Below are positions 28,440-37,956 of a DNA stretch of 64,000 nucleotides, one piece after another. The notes below the pieces were generated by a model that saw nothing but the letters and a program-made list of their open reading frames with translations, had not been told where the DNA came from and ran no database searches. The stretch comes from Pseudomonas entomophila L48 (lineage in GTDB: Bacteria > Pseudomonadota > Gammaproteobacteria > Pseudomonadales > Pseudomonadaceae), in NCBI RefSeq assembly GCF_000026105.1, contig NC_008027.1, positions 4,298,501 to 4,362,500 on the forward strand, given 5' to 3'. The position numbers were made by a program, and so were the translations under genes. The first letter of the stretch is position 1, and each line of letters starts with the position of its first letter.

Positions 28440-28910
28440 GTGGCGAACAAACGGTACAGCTGCATTGGGTTGTTCAACCCCAAATCGGCGGAGAACGTCG
28501 GCTCGGTGATGCGCGCCGCGGGCTGCTATGGCGTCAATTCGGTGTTCTACACCGGCAAGCGCTACGAGCGCGCCCGCGACTTCGTCACCGACACCAAGCG
28601 GGTGCACTACGACATCCCGCTGATCGGCATCGACGACCTGCAGCGCATCATCCCCCTGGGTTGCACGCCAGTGGCCGTGGAACTGGTGGAAGGTGCCCGG
28701 CCGCTGCCGGAGTACACCCACCCCGACCGCGCCATCTACATCTTCGGCCCCGAAGACGGCTCGCTCGATGCCGACGTGCGTGCCTGGTGTGAAGAGACCA
28801 TCTACATCCCCACCGAGGGCTGCATGAACCTGGCGGCGACGGTCAACGTGGTGCTCTATGACCGCATGGCCAAGGGCCTGAACACTCGGTCGGGGCCCAA
28901 GTTCAAGTAA
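28440..28910 (+). CDS. TrmH/SpoU family RNA 2'-O-methyltransferase
   Basis: 156 residues of the SPOUT fold: IGLFNPKSAENVGSVMRAAGCYG (motif 1), AIYIFGPEDGSLDADV (motif 2) and IYIPTEGCMNLAATVNVVLYDRM (motif 3), the trefoil-knot SAM site. Short length with no extra RNA-binding domain resembles small TrmH/TrmL-like enzymes. The target nucleotide cannot be told. The GTG start follows AAGG and a TATAAT box. Confidence 0.9.
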   Translation: MANKRYSCIGLFNPKSAENVGSVMRAAGCYGVNSVFYTGKRYERARDFVTDTKRVHYDIPLIGIDDLQRIIPLGCTPVAVELVEGARPLPEYTHPDRAIYIFGPEDGSLDADVRAWCEETIYIPTEGCMNLAATVNVVLYDRMAKGLNTRSGPKFK

Positions 28911-28939
28911 TTGGCAGGGGTGGCACCGGCTACGCCGGT

Positions 28940-28965
28940 GTTCGCCGGCAAGCCGGCTCCTACGG
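28940..28965. repeat. Single REP element
   Basis: GTTCGCCGGCAAGCCGGCTC followed by CTACGG, between convergent genes. Confidence 0.8.
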
Positions 28966-28985
28966 GGTTGCGGTGAAGCGCTGAC

Positions 28986-30194
28986 TCAGTGCAGCAGCTT
29001 GCTCTGCAACACCTCGGACTGGCGCCCCAGCACGTTCTCGGCGATCTGCACGAACTCTTCGGTGCTGACACTGGACAAGCGCATCAGTGCCCGGGCGACG
29101 TCGTCCAGCGAGCGTTTGTCCTGGTTGTGAAGACGAATTTCGCGGTCCAGCGCCTGGAGCAGCAACACGCCCCGGGCGACCTGCGCGGCGTCGGCCTTGG
29201 CCCCCTTGAGTTGGGTGACTTTCGCGCCCTGCTTGTGCAGGCGGGCCTGCAACGCCTCATAGCGGTCATCGCTGATGCCGCCGGCCCTGCGCAGCAATTC
29301 GGTGGCGTAGTAGTCAGTGAGGCTTTCACCCAGCCAGTCGCTGCCATCGCGGTCGTTGATCTGGGCGAACAACTGCACCAGCTCACGTAACACCGGGCTG
29401 GTGCCATTCTCGTTGATCAACGGACGACCACTGTGCAGGTACAGCGAGTTGTTGCCGCCCAAGGCGCCGCGCCACATCTCGTCACGGGCACCGACCAGCA
29501 GCAGTTTGGGGGGATTGCGCGGGAACACCACTTGCAACTGCGGCCAGACGAACGTGAGCAAGGTCAACGTATCCATACGCCGCATGCCCTGCCCTTGCGG
29601 CGCGGCGACGGTCACTTCGGTTTCGCCCAGGCGCGCACGGCGGCTGCCGAGGTTGCCGGCGAGCATCCAGCCGGTGGGACGGTCGAACAGGCGTGATACG
29701 TCGTCGATGCGAAACTTCTGCCGACCGATCCGCGGCCAGGCGGTCTCGACACTTTTCCAACCCGGCGGCAGGTCGAAGGTCAGGCGTGCCACCAATTCAG
29801 TGCCGTCATGTTGGTCGAGCCGCGCCGGTGGCACCAGCTGGTCGCCGCGGAACAGGGCCCAGTGTGGGGTGATGCGCGTTTCATGGGCCGCACCTCGGGG
29901 CTGCTGGTCCAGCAGCACCCGATAGCTCAGGCTGGTCTTCCCGGCAGCCGGATGCCAGACGCCACGGCCACCCTGCACCTGCCACTGGCCATCGGCCAGG
30001 AAATCACTGTAGGCACCGCTTTTACCCAGGTCGAAATCCAGGCTGCGCACCACCGCGCCATCGGCCAGGGTCAGGCGCACTTCGGCCTGGCCACTCTGTG
30101 GCAGCAAGCGAACTTGATAATCAATGTCGACTTTCTTCGCCCAGACCTGAGCACTGGCCAGCAGGCCAAGAACCAACAACAGCGGGTGACGCAT
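28986..30194 (-). CDS. Degenerate M61/gluzincin-like secreted protein
   Basis: 402 residues with a signal peptide (LLLVLGLLASAQVWA). The N-terminal half is a beta-rich M61-like domain (HWALFRGDQLVPPARLDQHD). At the place of the zinc motif it reads RELVQLFAQ rather than HExxHxxx, while WLGESLTDYYA keeps the downstream Glu of a gluzincin. It therefore probably no longer cleaves peptides and may bind them instead. Periplasmic by signal. AAGGAG precedes the ATG. It is not in an evident operon. Confidence 0.72.
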   Translation of the reverse strand: MRHPLLLVLGLLASAQVWAKKVDIDYQVRLLPQSGQAEVRLTLADGAVVRSLDFDLGKSGAYSDFLADGQWQVQGGRGVWHPAAGKTSLSYRVLLDQQPRGAAHETRITPHWALFRGDQLVPPARLDQHDGTELVARLTFDLPPGWKSVETAWPRIGRQKFRIDDVSRLFDRPTGWMLAGNLGSRRARLGETEVTVAAPQGQGMRRMDTLTLLTFVWPQLQVVFPRNPPKLLLVGARDEMWRGALGGNNSLYLHSGRPLINENGTSPVLRELVQLFAQINDRDGSDWLGESLTDYYATELLRRAGGISDDRYEALQARLHKQGAKVTQLKGAKADAAQVARGVLLLQALDREIRLHNQDKRSLDDVARALMRLSSVSTEEFVQIAENVLGRQSEVLQSKLLH

Positions 30195-30243
30195 ACAGAA
30201 ACTCCTTGTTCCCCAGAGGCGGATGGCGGCTAGGCTGGGCGCC

Positions 30244-30693
30244 TCAACCGGCGCGGAAAATCAGATGGTCTTCCCAGTCATCCTCATCCACGTCGTTCTC
30301 GCTGAGCATGCGCCCCGAACGGGAGATCCGCTGCTCATGGACCTGCGTGCGGTCACCGCTGACCAGGTGGTGCCAGGCTGGCAGGTCCTGCCCTTCACTG
30401 ACCAGGCGATAGCCACAGGTCGGCGGCAGCCACTTGAACTGGTCGGCCTTGCCCGGGGTGAGCTGGATGCAGTCGGGCACGTGCTTGAAGCGGTTGGGGT
30501 AGTCGCTGCACTGGCAGGTCTGCAGGTCCAGCAGCTTGCAGGCGATGCTGGTGTAGTAGACGCTGTTGTCTTCTTCGTCCTCGAGCTTCTGCAGGCAGCA
30601 CAAGCCGCAGCCATCGCAGAGCGATTCCCACTCCTTGCTGTCGAGCTGGTCGAGGGTCTTGCGCCGCCAGAAGGGCGCGGTGTCAGCGTTCAT
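30244..30693 (-). CDS. YcgN family cysteine cluster protein
   Basis: 149 residues with the CxxCxxCC cluster (CDGCGLCC, about residues 27-34) plus [14 protein letters not shown] and DCIQLTP, the pattern of the YkgJ/YcgN family thought to bind zinc or an iron-sulfur cluster. Start ATG 30693 follows AGGA by nine bases; a TTG seven codons upstream is possible. In other Pseudomonas it lies near ycgL and rnd, as here about 2 kb away. Confidence 0.9.
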   Translation of the reverse strand: MNADTAPFWRRKTLDQLDSKEWESLCDGCGLCCLQKLEDEEDNSVYYTSIACKLLDLQTCQCSDYPNRFKHVPDCIQLTPGKADQFKWLPPTCGYRLVSEGQDLPAWHHLVSGDRTQVHEQRISRSGRMLSENDVDEDDWEDHLIFRAG

Positions 30694-30839
30694 CACACGT
30701 GTTCCTGCAGTCAACTTGAATCCGCGGCGCGCGGCGGCGCCAGTCTAGAGGCAGTCCGGCGGCAACGCCAGACCGCTTGTCAGTGCTCGCCGGACGCAGT
30801 AGCGTGCGGAGTTTCCCCCCGCCTCTCGCAGGAGCACCC

Positions 30840-31433
30840 ATGAGCGCCAACCCTCGCATCGCCGACTACGCCATCAACGAGCAGTTCATCAACCGCTGGT
30901 CGCCACGCGCCTTCACCGGCGAGCCGATCAGCCAGGAGACCCTGCTGAGCTTCCTCGAGGCCGCGCGCTGGGCACCTTCGGCCTACAACTCGCAACCTTG
31001 GCGCTTCCTCTACGCCCGCCGCGACACGCCGAACTGGGAGCGCCACCTGAGCATTCTCAACGAGTTCAACCGCAGCTGGGCGCAGCATGCCTCGGCGCTG
31101 GTGCTGATCATCTCCAAGACCACCTTTGCCGCCCCTGGCTCCGATGAAGAGAAGCCTGCACTGTGGCACACCTTCGACACCGGCTCGGCCTGGGGCCACC
31201 TGGCGCTGCAGGCCAGCATCAGCGGTTGGCACACCCATGGCATGGCCGGTTTCGACCAGGAGCTGGCGCGCCGTGAGCTGAAGATCCCCGAGGGGTACGT
31301 GCTGCACGCGATGGTGGCGATCGGCAAGCTGGGCGACAAGGCGACCCTGGCCGAGGGGCTGCAGGCCCGTGAAGTACCGAGCCCGCGCCGGCCACTGAGC
31401 GAGCTGGCCGCAGAAGGCGAGTTCAGCCTGTAA
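30840..31433 (+). CDS. Nitroreductase-family flavoprotein
   Basis: 197 residues of the FMN-dependent nitroreductase fold: NRWSPRAFTGEPIS and ARWAPSAYNSQPWRF are FMN-contact motifs (Arg and Ser-Gln), and MVAIGKLG lies in the C-terminal FMN-phosphate region. Physiological substrate unknown; likely NAD(P)H-dependent reduction of small aromatics or quinones. The ATG is decided by a strong GCAGGAG six bases upstream. Confidence 0.9.
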   Translation: MSANPRIADYAINEQFINRWSPRAFTGEPISQETLLSFLEAARWAPSAYNSQPWRFLYARRDTPNWERHLSILNEFNRSWAQHASALVLIISKTTFAAPGSDEEKPALWHTFDTGSAWGHLALQASISGWHTHGMAGFDQELARRELKIPEGYVLHAMVAIGKLGDKATLAEGLQAREVPSPRRPLSELAAEGEFSL

Positions 31434-31440
31434 CGAGGGG

Positions 31441-31495
31441 GTTCGCCGGCAAGCCGGCTCCTACAGGTTTGCGTAGGAGCGGCTTGCCGGCGAAC
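31441..31495. repeat. REP pair (inverted)
   Basis: GTTCGCCGGCAAGCCGGCTC faces GTAGGAGCGGCTTGCCGGCG. Confidence 0.85.
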
Positions 31496-31497
31496 AC

Positions 31498-32430
31498 TCA
31501 GTACCCCCGCGCGAAATCCACCTCGCCACGCAACCCCTGCCCTGCCTGGTACGCCCGCACATTCTCGACGAACAAGCGCGCCATCGCCGCCGGCGAGGTC
31601 GGTGCCGAGCTGTGCCCGGTCAGCAGCAACCCCCAGGCGGTCCAGAACGGATGGCGCTGGGGCAGCGGCTCCTGGCGGCACACGTCGATCACCGCGCCGG
31701 CCAGGTGGCCTTGCTTGAGCGCCTCCACCAGGTCGGCATCGACCACCGCCACGCCACGCCCGGCGTTGATGAACAACGCGCTGGGCTGGAAGCACTTGAA
31801 CAGCGTCGCGTCATACAGGTCATGGGTGGACGGCGTATCGGGCAGCAGGTTGAGCACGTAGTCGGCCTGGCCGACCATGCGCGGCAACTGGTCCAGCCCC
31901 ACCACCTCGGTGAACGGCGCCTGCTCGCGAGCGCTGCTGGCCACGCCATACAGCGTCACGCCAAATGGCACGAGGAATTCGGCAACCCGCTGGCCGATGT
32001 CTCCCGTACCAACGATCAATACCCGCCGCCCTTCCAGGGTTCGACCTGGGCGATCATCCCAACGCCGCTCTACCTGGCTCACCAGACGCGACAGCACCTC
32101 GCGCTCGTGCACCAGCATGTAGGTGAGCATGTACTCGGCCATCACCTGGCCGAAGATGCCCACTGCCCGGGTCAGCCGGTAGTCGCGCGGTAGCCCCTTG
32201 GCGAGCAGCGGGGTGATACCGGCCCAGGTCGATTGCAGCCACTGCGGCTTGTGGCCCTGGCGCAACAGGCTCGCCAGCAGGTCCGGCTGCCCCAGCCACA
32301 CCGGGCAGTCGCAGGCCAGACGCGCCAGTTCGGCGGAATCGCCACTGGTCAGGACCTCCAGGTCCGGTGCCGCCTCGCCCAGCAGGCGAGCATAGTTGGC
32401 ATGATCCTGTTCAGCGATCAGAACGCGCAT
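31498..32430 (-). CDS. D-2-hydroxyacid dehydrogenase
   Basis: 310 residues. The Rossmann motif GTGDIGQRVAEF (about 140-151), NLLPDTPSTHDLYD, INAGRGVAVVDADL and the C-terminal acid/base His region (LLLTGHSSAPTS) place it in the NAD(P)-dependent D-2-hydroxyacid dehydrogenases, close to glyoxylate/hydroxypyruvate reductase GhrA-type enzymes. The start M-RVLIAEQ is the natural N terminus. It lies 72 bases after ycgL on the same strand and may share its transcript. Confidence 0.88.
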   Translation of the reverse strand: MRVLIAEQDHANYARLLGEAAPDLEVLTSGDSAELARLACDCPVWLGQPDLLASLLRQGHKPQWLQSTWAGITPLLAKGLPRDYRLTRAVGIFGQVMAEYMLTYMLVHEREVLSRLVSQVERRWDDRPGRTLEGRRVLIVGTGDIGQRVAEFLVPFGVTLYGVASSAREQAPFTEVVGLDQLPRMVGQADYVLNLLPDTPSTHDLYDATLFKCFQPSALFINAGRGVAVVDADLVEALKQGHLAGAVIDVCRQEPLPQRHPFWTAWGLLLTGHSSAPTSPAAMARLFVENVRAYQAGQGLRGEVDFARGY

Positions 32431-32502
32431 GTGAAACACAACCTTGGCAAACAACGAAATGTGGCCCGGCAAGCGGGCCACGACAAAGAAAGGCGCTGCG
32501 GA

Positions 32503-32796
32503 TCAGGCCGGGTCGTTGCGGCGCAGCAACTCTTCGGGCAGGTGCTCGATGTAGTCGTCGTCCGGTGGTGGCATCTGCAGGTGGTAGCCCTGGCTGTCGA
32601 GGTTCTCCAGCACTTTGGCGATGTCTTCGCGGGCCAGCTTGCGCTCGGGGCTGAGCACCAGGTCGAAGGCGTGCACGGGGGTACCAAAGAACGGCAGCAG
32701 CCCCTCGGGCACGCGCTCCAGGCCGTCGGCCTTGAGCACGTAGAGGTACATCTCGTTCTTGCGCGGGCTCTTGTAGATCGAACAGATACGTTTCAT
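32503..32796 (-). CDS. YcgL domain protein
   Basis: 97 residues matching the YcgL family: [18 protein letters not shown] at the start, [20 protein letters not shown] in the centre and [10 protein letters not shown] near the end. A small alpha/beta protein of unknown role, almost always next to rnd. The start overlaps the rnd stop by four bases. Confidence 0.92.
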   Translation of the reverse strand: MKRICSIYKSPRKNEMYLYVLKADGLERVPEGLLPFFGTPVHAFDLVLSPERKLAREDIAKVLENLDSQGYHLQMPPPDDDYIEHLPEELLRRNDPA

Positions 32797-33926
32797 TGCT
32801 TGTCTCCGGCGCCCGCCAGGTCGTCCAGCAGGGCCTGGCCCATGCGCTCGCGGCGCCAGCCACGCAGCGACTCGGGCAATTGATAGGGGCCATTGGGGAA
32901 GCCGCTCTTGAGCAGGGCTTCGAGGGTCTTCTTGCGCAGCATCAGCTCCGGGGCGATCTGCAGGCGCTCGCCTTCGGCCTGGCCGATGGCGCGCAGGCGC
33001 TTGAGGATGCCGGAGGCCTCGATGGGCAGCGGCTCGGGCAGTGGCGCCGGCCATTGATCCTGCGGCAGGGCGGCGGCGCGCTTGATCAGCTGGATGAGGA
33101 ACTCACCATCCTGGCGGATGGTGCGCGGGTGCATCTCGTCGATTCGCCCCAGCGCCGGCAGGCTGTCGGGCTGGCTCTTGGCCATCGGCCACAGCGAGTG
33201 CTCCTTGAGAATGCGGTTGCGCGGCACATCCCGGTTACGCGCCTCACGCTCGCGCCAAGCGCACAGCTCACGCAACACGGCCAATTGCTGGCGGCCGAGC
33301 TTCCAGGCCAACTTGACGTCGCGATACAGCGTCTCGGGATCGACCTCGCGGCGCAGCGCTGCCACCAGTTCGGCGCCGTCGTCCAGCACCCAGGCGAACT
33401 TGTCGTCCGACAGCCGCGGGCGCAAGGCGCTGAACAGCTCGGCCAGGTGCACGGCGTCTTCCGCGGCATAGCTGACCTGGGTTTCCGACAGCGGGCGCTG
33501 CAACCAGTCGGAGCGCGTTTCGCCCTTGGGCAGCTCGAGGCCCAGCACCTCTTGCACCAGGCGCGAATAGCCCATCGAGAAACCGATGTTCAGGTAGCCG
33601 GCCGCCAGTTGCGTGTCGAACAGCGGCTGCGGCAGCTTGCCAGTCAGGCGCAACAGTACTTCGAGGTCTTCGCTGCAGGCATGCAGCACCTTGACCACGC
33701 CGCTGTCGTCGAGCAGGTCGGCAAGCGGCTGCCAGTCACTGATCAGCAACGGGTCGATGAGGAAAGCCTGATTACCGTCGCCGATCTGCACCAGGCCGGC
33801 TTTCGGGTAGAAGGTGTCGACCCGCATGAATTCGGTGTCGAGCGCGACGAAAGGCAGCTTGCGCCAGCGTTGGCAATGCTCGGCCAGGGTCTGGTCGTCA
33901 CGGATCCAGTGAATTTCGATGGCCAC
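32793..33926 (-). CDS. rnd: Ribonuclease D
   Basis: 377 residues. The DEDD exonuclease motifs are [14 protein letters not shown] (DxE), [12 protein letters not shown] and the tyrosine-containing [14 protein letters not shown] (DEDDy). Two HRDC-type domains follow. It trims tRNA and other RNA 3' ends. The GTG start is chosen from the GGGAG six bases before it; the upstream reading frame is antisense to nothing useful and has no start signal. It is translationally coupled to ycgL. Confidence 0.93.
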   Translation of the reverse strand: MAIEIHWIRDDQTLAEHCQRWRKLPFVALDTEFMRVDTFYPKAGLVQIGDGNQAFLIDPLLISDWQPLADLLDDSGVVKVLHACSEDLEVLLRLTGKLPQPLFDTQLAAGYLNIGFSMGYSRLVQEVLGLELPKGETRSDWLQRPLSETQVSYAAEDAVHLAELFSALRPRLSDDKFAWVLDDGAELVAALRREVDPETLYRDVKLAWKLGRQQLAVLRELCAWREREARNRDVPRNRILKEHSLWPMAKSQPDSLPALGRIDEMHPRTIRQDGEFLIQLIKRAAALPQDQWPAPLPEPLPIEASGILKRLRAIGQAEGERLQIAPELMLRKKTLEALLKSGFPNGPYQLPESLRGWRRERMGQALLDDLAGAGDKQ

Positions 33927-34026
33927 GAGGCTCTCCCACTTACATTGGCGCGCAGTATATACGGCGCGGGCGCTCTGGGTGAAACCTCGCAAGCCACGCC
34001 ATCCTTGGTGCCGACCGTTGGTACGG

Positions 34027-35664
34027 TCAGCGGCCGGCTGCCAGCCATGGGCGGCAGCTGGCGAACATGTCCAGCGATTGCTTGTAGACCTCGGTATGCA
34101 CCTGCAGCAAACCCAGCATGGAGTGGAACAGGTTGTCCTGCGACAGCGGTGCGTCGCGCAGCTTGGCCATGCAGTCGGTGTCCAGGCCGAAGTCCTGGGT
34201 GTAGCTGTCGGAGAACCAGGCCAGCAGCGGCACATGCTTCTGTTGATCCGGCGCCATCACGTAGGGGGTGCCGTGCAGGAACAGGTTGTACTCGCCCAGC
34301 GACTCGCCATGGTCGGAAAGGTAGATCATCGCGGTGTCGACCTTGTCCTGTTTGCTGCGCAGGGTGTCGATCAGCGAGGACAGCACCTTGTCGGTGTAGG
34401 CCAGGGTGTTGTCGTAGCCGTTGATGATTTCTTCACGGCTGCACTGGTTCAGGGCATTGCTGCGGCACACCGGGGTGAACGGCTCGGCAGCGCCGGGGTA
34501 GCGCTTGAAGTATTCCGGGCCGTGGCTGCCCATCTGGTGCAGCACCAGCACGGTGTCCTTGTCGAGGTTGTCGATCAGCTCGGCCAGGCCCTGCAGCAGG
34601 ATCTCGTCATGGCATTCGCCGTCGGCACACAGGGCCGGGTCCTTGAGGTTGCTGACATCGATGAACTGCACGCGGTCGCAGGTGCCCTTGCAGCCGGACT
34701 GGTTGTCGCGCCACTGCACGGCCAGGCCGGCGCGCTGGAGAATGTCGAGCAGCCCCTCGCGGTTCTTCGCCACACTGGCAACGTAGTCCTTGCGCCCCAT
34801 GCCGGAGAACATGCACGGCACCGACACGGCGGTCTCGGTGCCGCAGGAGTGGACATCGGTGAAGCTCAGCAGCCCCTGCTCCTTCGAAAGGTTTGGCGTG
34901 GTATCGCGGGCATAGCCGAGCAGGCCGAAGTTCTCCGCCCGGGCACTTTCGCCCACCACCAGCACGGTCAGCGACTTGCGCTCATGCTGCTGCCAGGCCA
35001 CATCACGACGGGCATCCTCGCCATAGGCCTGGAACGGGTGCGCGGCGGTGCCGATCTGCTCGCGGACATAACCGATGGAGGCGCCGACGATATTGCTCGG
35101 GGTGAGCATCAGGCGCAGTTCGTGGTGATTGCGAAACAGCGAGGACAGCCCTTGGTAGTTGACCAGCGCCACCGACCCCAGCGCCGCCACGCACGCGCCG
35201 CTGACCACCAGTTTGCCGAACAGCTCGCGGTGCCAGGGGCGGTAGGCGATGGGGGCTTTCCATACCAGCAGGGAGGGCACGACACCGAGCAGCAGGATAT
35301 ACAACGCGAACTTGATCGACAGCAGGTCGCGAACTTCCGCGATATTGGTTTCGGCGACATTACGGAACATGCCCGCATCGATAAGCACGCCATATTGATT
35401 CATGAAGTAAGCCACGCCCGCGCCACTCATGAACAACAGGATCAATACCGGTTTCAATACATAACGGAAGGCCAACAACGTCAACACGAGGTTGAACGCG
35501 AACAACATCAGCACGGCGAACGCCAGGCTCAGCCACAGCCCCACCATGCCGGGCGGCACAATGGTTTCGAGGTGTTCCCAGAGAAAGGTGTTCAGGCCGA
35601 TCAACAGGTAAAGGCTGGCCAGCAGCGTGACCCATTCAGTCCGCAGGGATTTGAATTTCAGCAT
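34027..35664 (-). CDS. eptA: Phosphoethanolamine-lipid A transferase
   Basis: 545 residues. Five N-terminal membrane segments precede a periplasmic sulfatase-like domain. Zinc and catalytic motifs are VVGESARAENF, the phospho-acceptor Thr in SCGTETA (near residue 276), HQMGSHGPEYF and LSDHGESLGE. Several Cys pairs (CGTE, VPC, GCKGTC, ADGEC) fit the disulphide-bonded ectodomain. It adds phosphoethanolamine to lipid A, affecting polymyxin susceptibility. The ribosome site before the ATG is weak. No adjacent two-component genes are seen. Confidence 0.9.
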   Translation of the reverse strand: MLKFKSLRTEWVTLLASLYLLIGLNTFLWEHLETIVPPGMVGLWLSLAFAVLMLFAFNLVLTLLAFRYVLKPVLILLFMSGAGVAYFMNQYGVLIDAGMFRNVAETNIAEVRDLLSIKFALYILLLGVVPSLLVWKAPIAYRPWHRELFGKLVVSGACVAALGSVALVNYQGLSSLFRNHHELRLMLTPSNIVGASIGYVREQIGTAAHPFQAYGEDARRDVAWQQHERKSLTVLVVGESARAENFGLLGYARDTTPNLSKEQGLLSFTDVHSCGTETAVSVPCMFSGMGRKDYVASVAKNREGLLDILQRAGLAVQWRDNQSGCKGTCDRVQFIDVSNLKDPALCADGECHDEILLQGLAELIDNLDKDTVLVLHQMGSHGPEYFKRYPGAAEPFTPVCRSNALNQCSREEIINGYDNTLAYTDKVLSSLIDTLRSKQDKVDTAMIYLSDHGESLGEYNLFLHGTPYVMAPDQQKHVPLLAWFSDSYTQDFGLDTDCMAKLRDAPLSQDNLFHSMLGLLQVHTEVYKQSLDMFASCRPWLAAGR

Positions 35665-35826
35665 GGTGTTCGCAGTGAGAGTTGTCAGCGGCCAGCGCGC
35701 CGGGAAGGCACTCTGGGAAGTTGGCCGAACTCTAGAAAGCGTAGCATCAATTTTTTGTGAAAAAGACGCCAACAATTGGTGGGAAGGCGTCTTTCATCGA
35801 TTAAACAAGTTTCATTCAGCGATTGT

Positions 35827-36192
35827 TCAGCCAGGCAAGTGGAGCTTGGCGTACGGCTCACGATCAATATCGATTACTTCGACGCACAACTGGATATCCA
35901 GCCCGGCTTCGGCGGGAAGGGCTTCGTGGAGCACCTCCAGCAGGCTGCTGGACAGTTGCTGCTTGATCTGCTGAGAACGCCCGCTGAGGATCGCCAGGCG
36001 CACATGGGCAAAAGCACGCGCCCCCGGCACGGTACCGACACGGTACTGGGCGAAGGCCTGGGCGCGGCTCTTGATGTCCAGTTCGTCGGCGAACTGGCCG
36101 CTGCCGACCAGGGCGTGGTTCAGACGCAGCAGCAGTTGATCGACATTCAACTGGCGCAGGTTGTCGCTGTATTCCAGGTTCAGGTGAGGCAT
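35827..36192 (-). CDS. 5-carboxymethyl-2-hydroxymuconate isomerase family protein
   Basis: 121 residues starting MPHLNLEYSDNL, with Pro2 positioned as the catalytic base of the tautomerase superfamily (after Met removal). ARAFAHVRLAILSGRS and LSSSLLEVLHEAL match CHMI (HpaF-like). The enzyme isomerises a homoprotocatechuate-pathway intermediate, but no other hpa genes lie here, so the physiological substrate is uncertain. Confidence 0.88.
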   Translation of the reverse strand: MPHLNLEYSDNLRQLNVDQLLLRLNHALVGSGQFADELDIKSRAQAFAQYRVGTVPGARAFAHVRLAILSGRSQQIKQQLSSSLLEVLHEALPAEAGLDIQLCVEVIDIDREPYAKLHLPG

Positions 36193-36309
36193 GGCGCGGG
36201 TTCCGGTCGCGGGAGAATGTGCGACAGCCTACCCCAGTCACGCAAAGCGGCAAAGGCGGCTATCCTCATGGTTCAGGCTCGTCTACCAACCCCTGAAAGA
36301 GGTGAACAA

Positions 36310-36546
36310 ATGCCAGTTCCGCATGATTTGCTCGCAGACCTGCACGTTACCGCCGACCAGTTCCAGGCCCTCATCGACAAGAACCACGACCTGCACAAGC
36401 TGCACAAGGAATACAACGCCAAGGACAAGGAAGTGGTGGCCGCCGAAGGCAACGGCACCAACGACGACACCGTCAACCTGCTGCGCAAGGAGCGCCTGCT
36501 GCTCAAGGACAAGATCGAGCGGATCGTCCATCCGCCCAAGGCCTGA
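36310..36546 (+). CDS. YdcH/DUF465 family protein
   Basis: 78 residues, a helical hairpin with the DUF465 pattern: FQALIDKNHDLHKLHKEYN, then LLRKERLLLKDKIERIV. Small cytoplasmic coiled coil of unknown role. AGAGGTGA precedes the ATG. Confidence 0.9.
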   Translation: MPVPHDLLADLHVTADQFQALIDKNHDLHKLHKEYNAKDKEVVAAEGNGTNDDTVNLLRKERLLLKDKIERIVHPPKA

Positions 36547-36564
36547 TTACCCGATATCGATACC

Positions 36565-36620
36565 ATCGCGGGGCAAGCCCGTTCCCACCGCTGCCGTGGG
36601 AGCGGGCTTGCCCCGCGATG
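36565..36620. repeat. REP-type inverted repeat, GCGGGGCAAGCC core
   Basis: ATCGCGGGGCAAGCCCGTTC faces GAGCGGGCTTGCCCCGCGAT, a core subtype seen only here in the window. Confidence 0.85.
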
Positions 36621-36628
36621 TTTTCAGT

Positions 36629-37792
36629 TCAGGCCGACGCCTTGAGCGCCGTATCCAGGTCCTCGATCAGGTCGCGGTAGTCCTCGATCCCCATCGACAG
36701 CCGCACCAGGTTCTCGCTGATGCCCATCACGCCCTTCTGCTCCGGGCTGAGCGAGTTGTGCGACATGCTCCAGGAGTGGTTGATCATGCTCTCCACACCG
36801 CCCAGCGAGTCGGCCAGGACGAAGATCGACAGCGCCTCGACCAAGCGATTCACCGCCGCCCGGTCGCCCTTGATGCGCATCGCCACCACGGCCCCGCCGG
36901 TACGCATCTGGCGCTTGCTCAGCGCGTGCTGCGGGTGGCTTTCAAGGCCTGGGTAGTACACCTGCTCGACTTGCGGATGATGTTCAAGGAACTGCGCCAC
37001 GCGCAGGGCGTTGGCGCTCTGACGCTCCATGCGCACGTCGAGGGTCTTGAGCCCACGCAGCGCCAGGTAGCAGTCGAACGGCCCCTGGATCGCGCCGACC
37101 GCCATGCTGATCTTGCGCAAACGGCCCAGCAGTTCGTGGTCGGCCGCCACCACCACGCCGCCGGTGAGGTCGGAGTGGCCGCCGATGTACTTGCTCGCCG
37201 AGTGCATCACCAGGTCCACGCCCAGGGTGATCGGCTGCTGGTTCCACGGCGAGCAGAAGGTGTTGTCGATGCAAGTCATCACGCCATGGGCGCGGGCCAG
37301 GTCGCACACCGCCTTGATGTCCACCAGGTGCAGCAGCGGGTTGGTCGGCGACTCGATCCAGATCAGTTGCGTGTCGGGGCGGATCGCCGCGGCCACGGCG
37401 TCGATGTCGTTCAGATCGACGTAGGTAGTGGTCAGCCCCGAAGTGCGCCCTCGGTAATCTTCCAGCAGGCGGAAGGTGCCACCGTAGACGCCGTTCATCA
37501 CCACCACGTGGGCGTCCTTGGACAGCAGTTCCAGTACCGTGGCGGTGGCACTGACGCCCGAGGCGCAGGCGACCGCGCCGACGCCCTCTTCCAGCGCGGC
37601 GACGCAGGTTTCGTAGGCGTGCCTGGTCGGGTTGCTGACGCGGCTGTAGGCGTATTCGGGGTTGTCGTCCAGGCCGCGCTTGATGAACGAGCTGGAGGTG
37701 ACGATGGCCGGGAAGATGGCATTGTCGGCGACGCTGGACTGCTCGCCAGCGTGGATGGTGCGGGTGGCGAAATTGCGCGGCTTGTCGGACAT
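36629..37792 (-). CDS. Trans-sulfuration family PLP enzyme (cystathionine synthase/lyase type)
   Basis: 387 residues of the Cys/Met-metabolism PLP family: YSRVSNPTRHAYE, CASGVSATATVLELL, IESPTNPLLHLVDI, and the PLP lysine in MHSASKYIGGHSD. The position equivalent to the methionine gamma-lyase active Cys is Gly in VYGGTFRLLEDY, so cystathionine gamma-synthase or gamma-lyase activity is likelier than methionine gamma-lyase. Divergent from an Lrp-family regulator 164 bases away, an arrangement typical of amino-acid-responsive control. Confidence 0.87.
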   Translation of the reverse strand: MSDKPRNFATRTIHAGEQSSVADNAIFPAIVTSSSFIKRGLDDNPEYAYSRVSNPTRHAYETCVAALEEGVGAVACASGVSATATVLELLSKDAHVVVMNGVYGGTFRLLEDYRGRTSGLTTTYVDLNDIDAVAAAIRPDTQLIWIESPTNPLLHLVDIKAVCDLARAHGVMTCIDNTFCSPWNQQPITLGVDLVMHSASKYIGGHSDLTGGVVVAADHELLGRLRKISMAVGAIQGPFDCYLALRGLKTLDVRMERQSANALRVAQFLEHHPQVEQVYYPGLESHPQHALSKRQMRTGGAVVAMRIKGDRAAVNRLVEALSIFVLADSLGGVESMINHSWSMSHNSLSPEQKGVMGISENLVRLSMGIEDYRDLIEDLDTALKASA

Positions 37793-37956
37793 GGTCGGGT
37801 CCATTGACTGAGTGGAAAACCGCCACTATCTCATATCCATGACGGGCAGGTGCCGCCGGGAACGATCATTTCATCCTTGAGAGTGATCAGGTTCCAATGC
37901 ATTCGCGCAACCGCTAATCTCTGGAAACTTTTTCCCGATTCGAGCCCCGCCACGCC

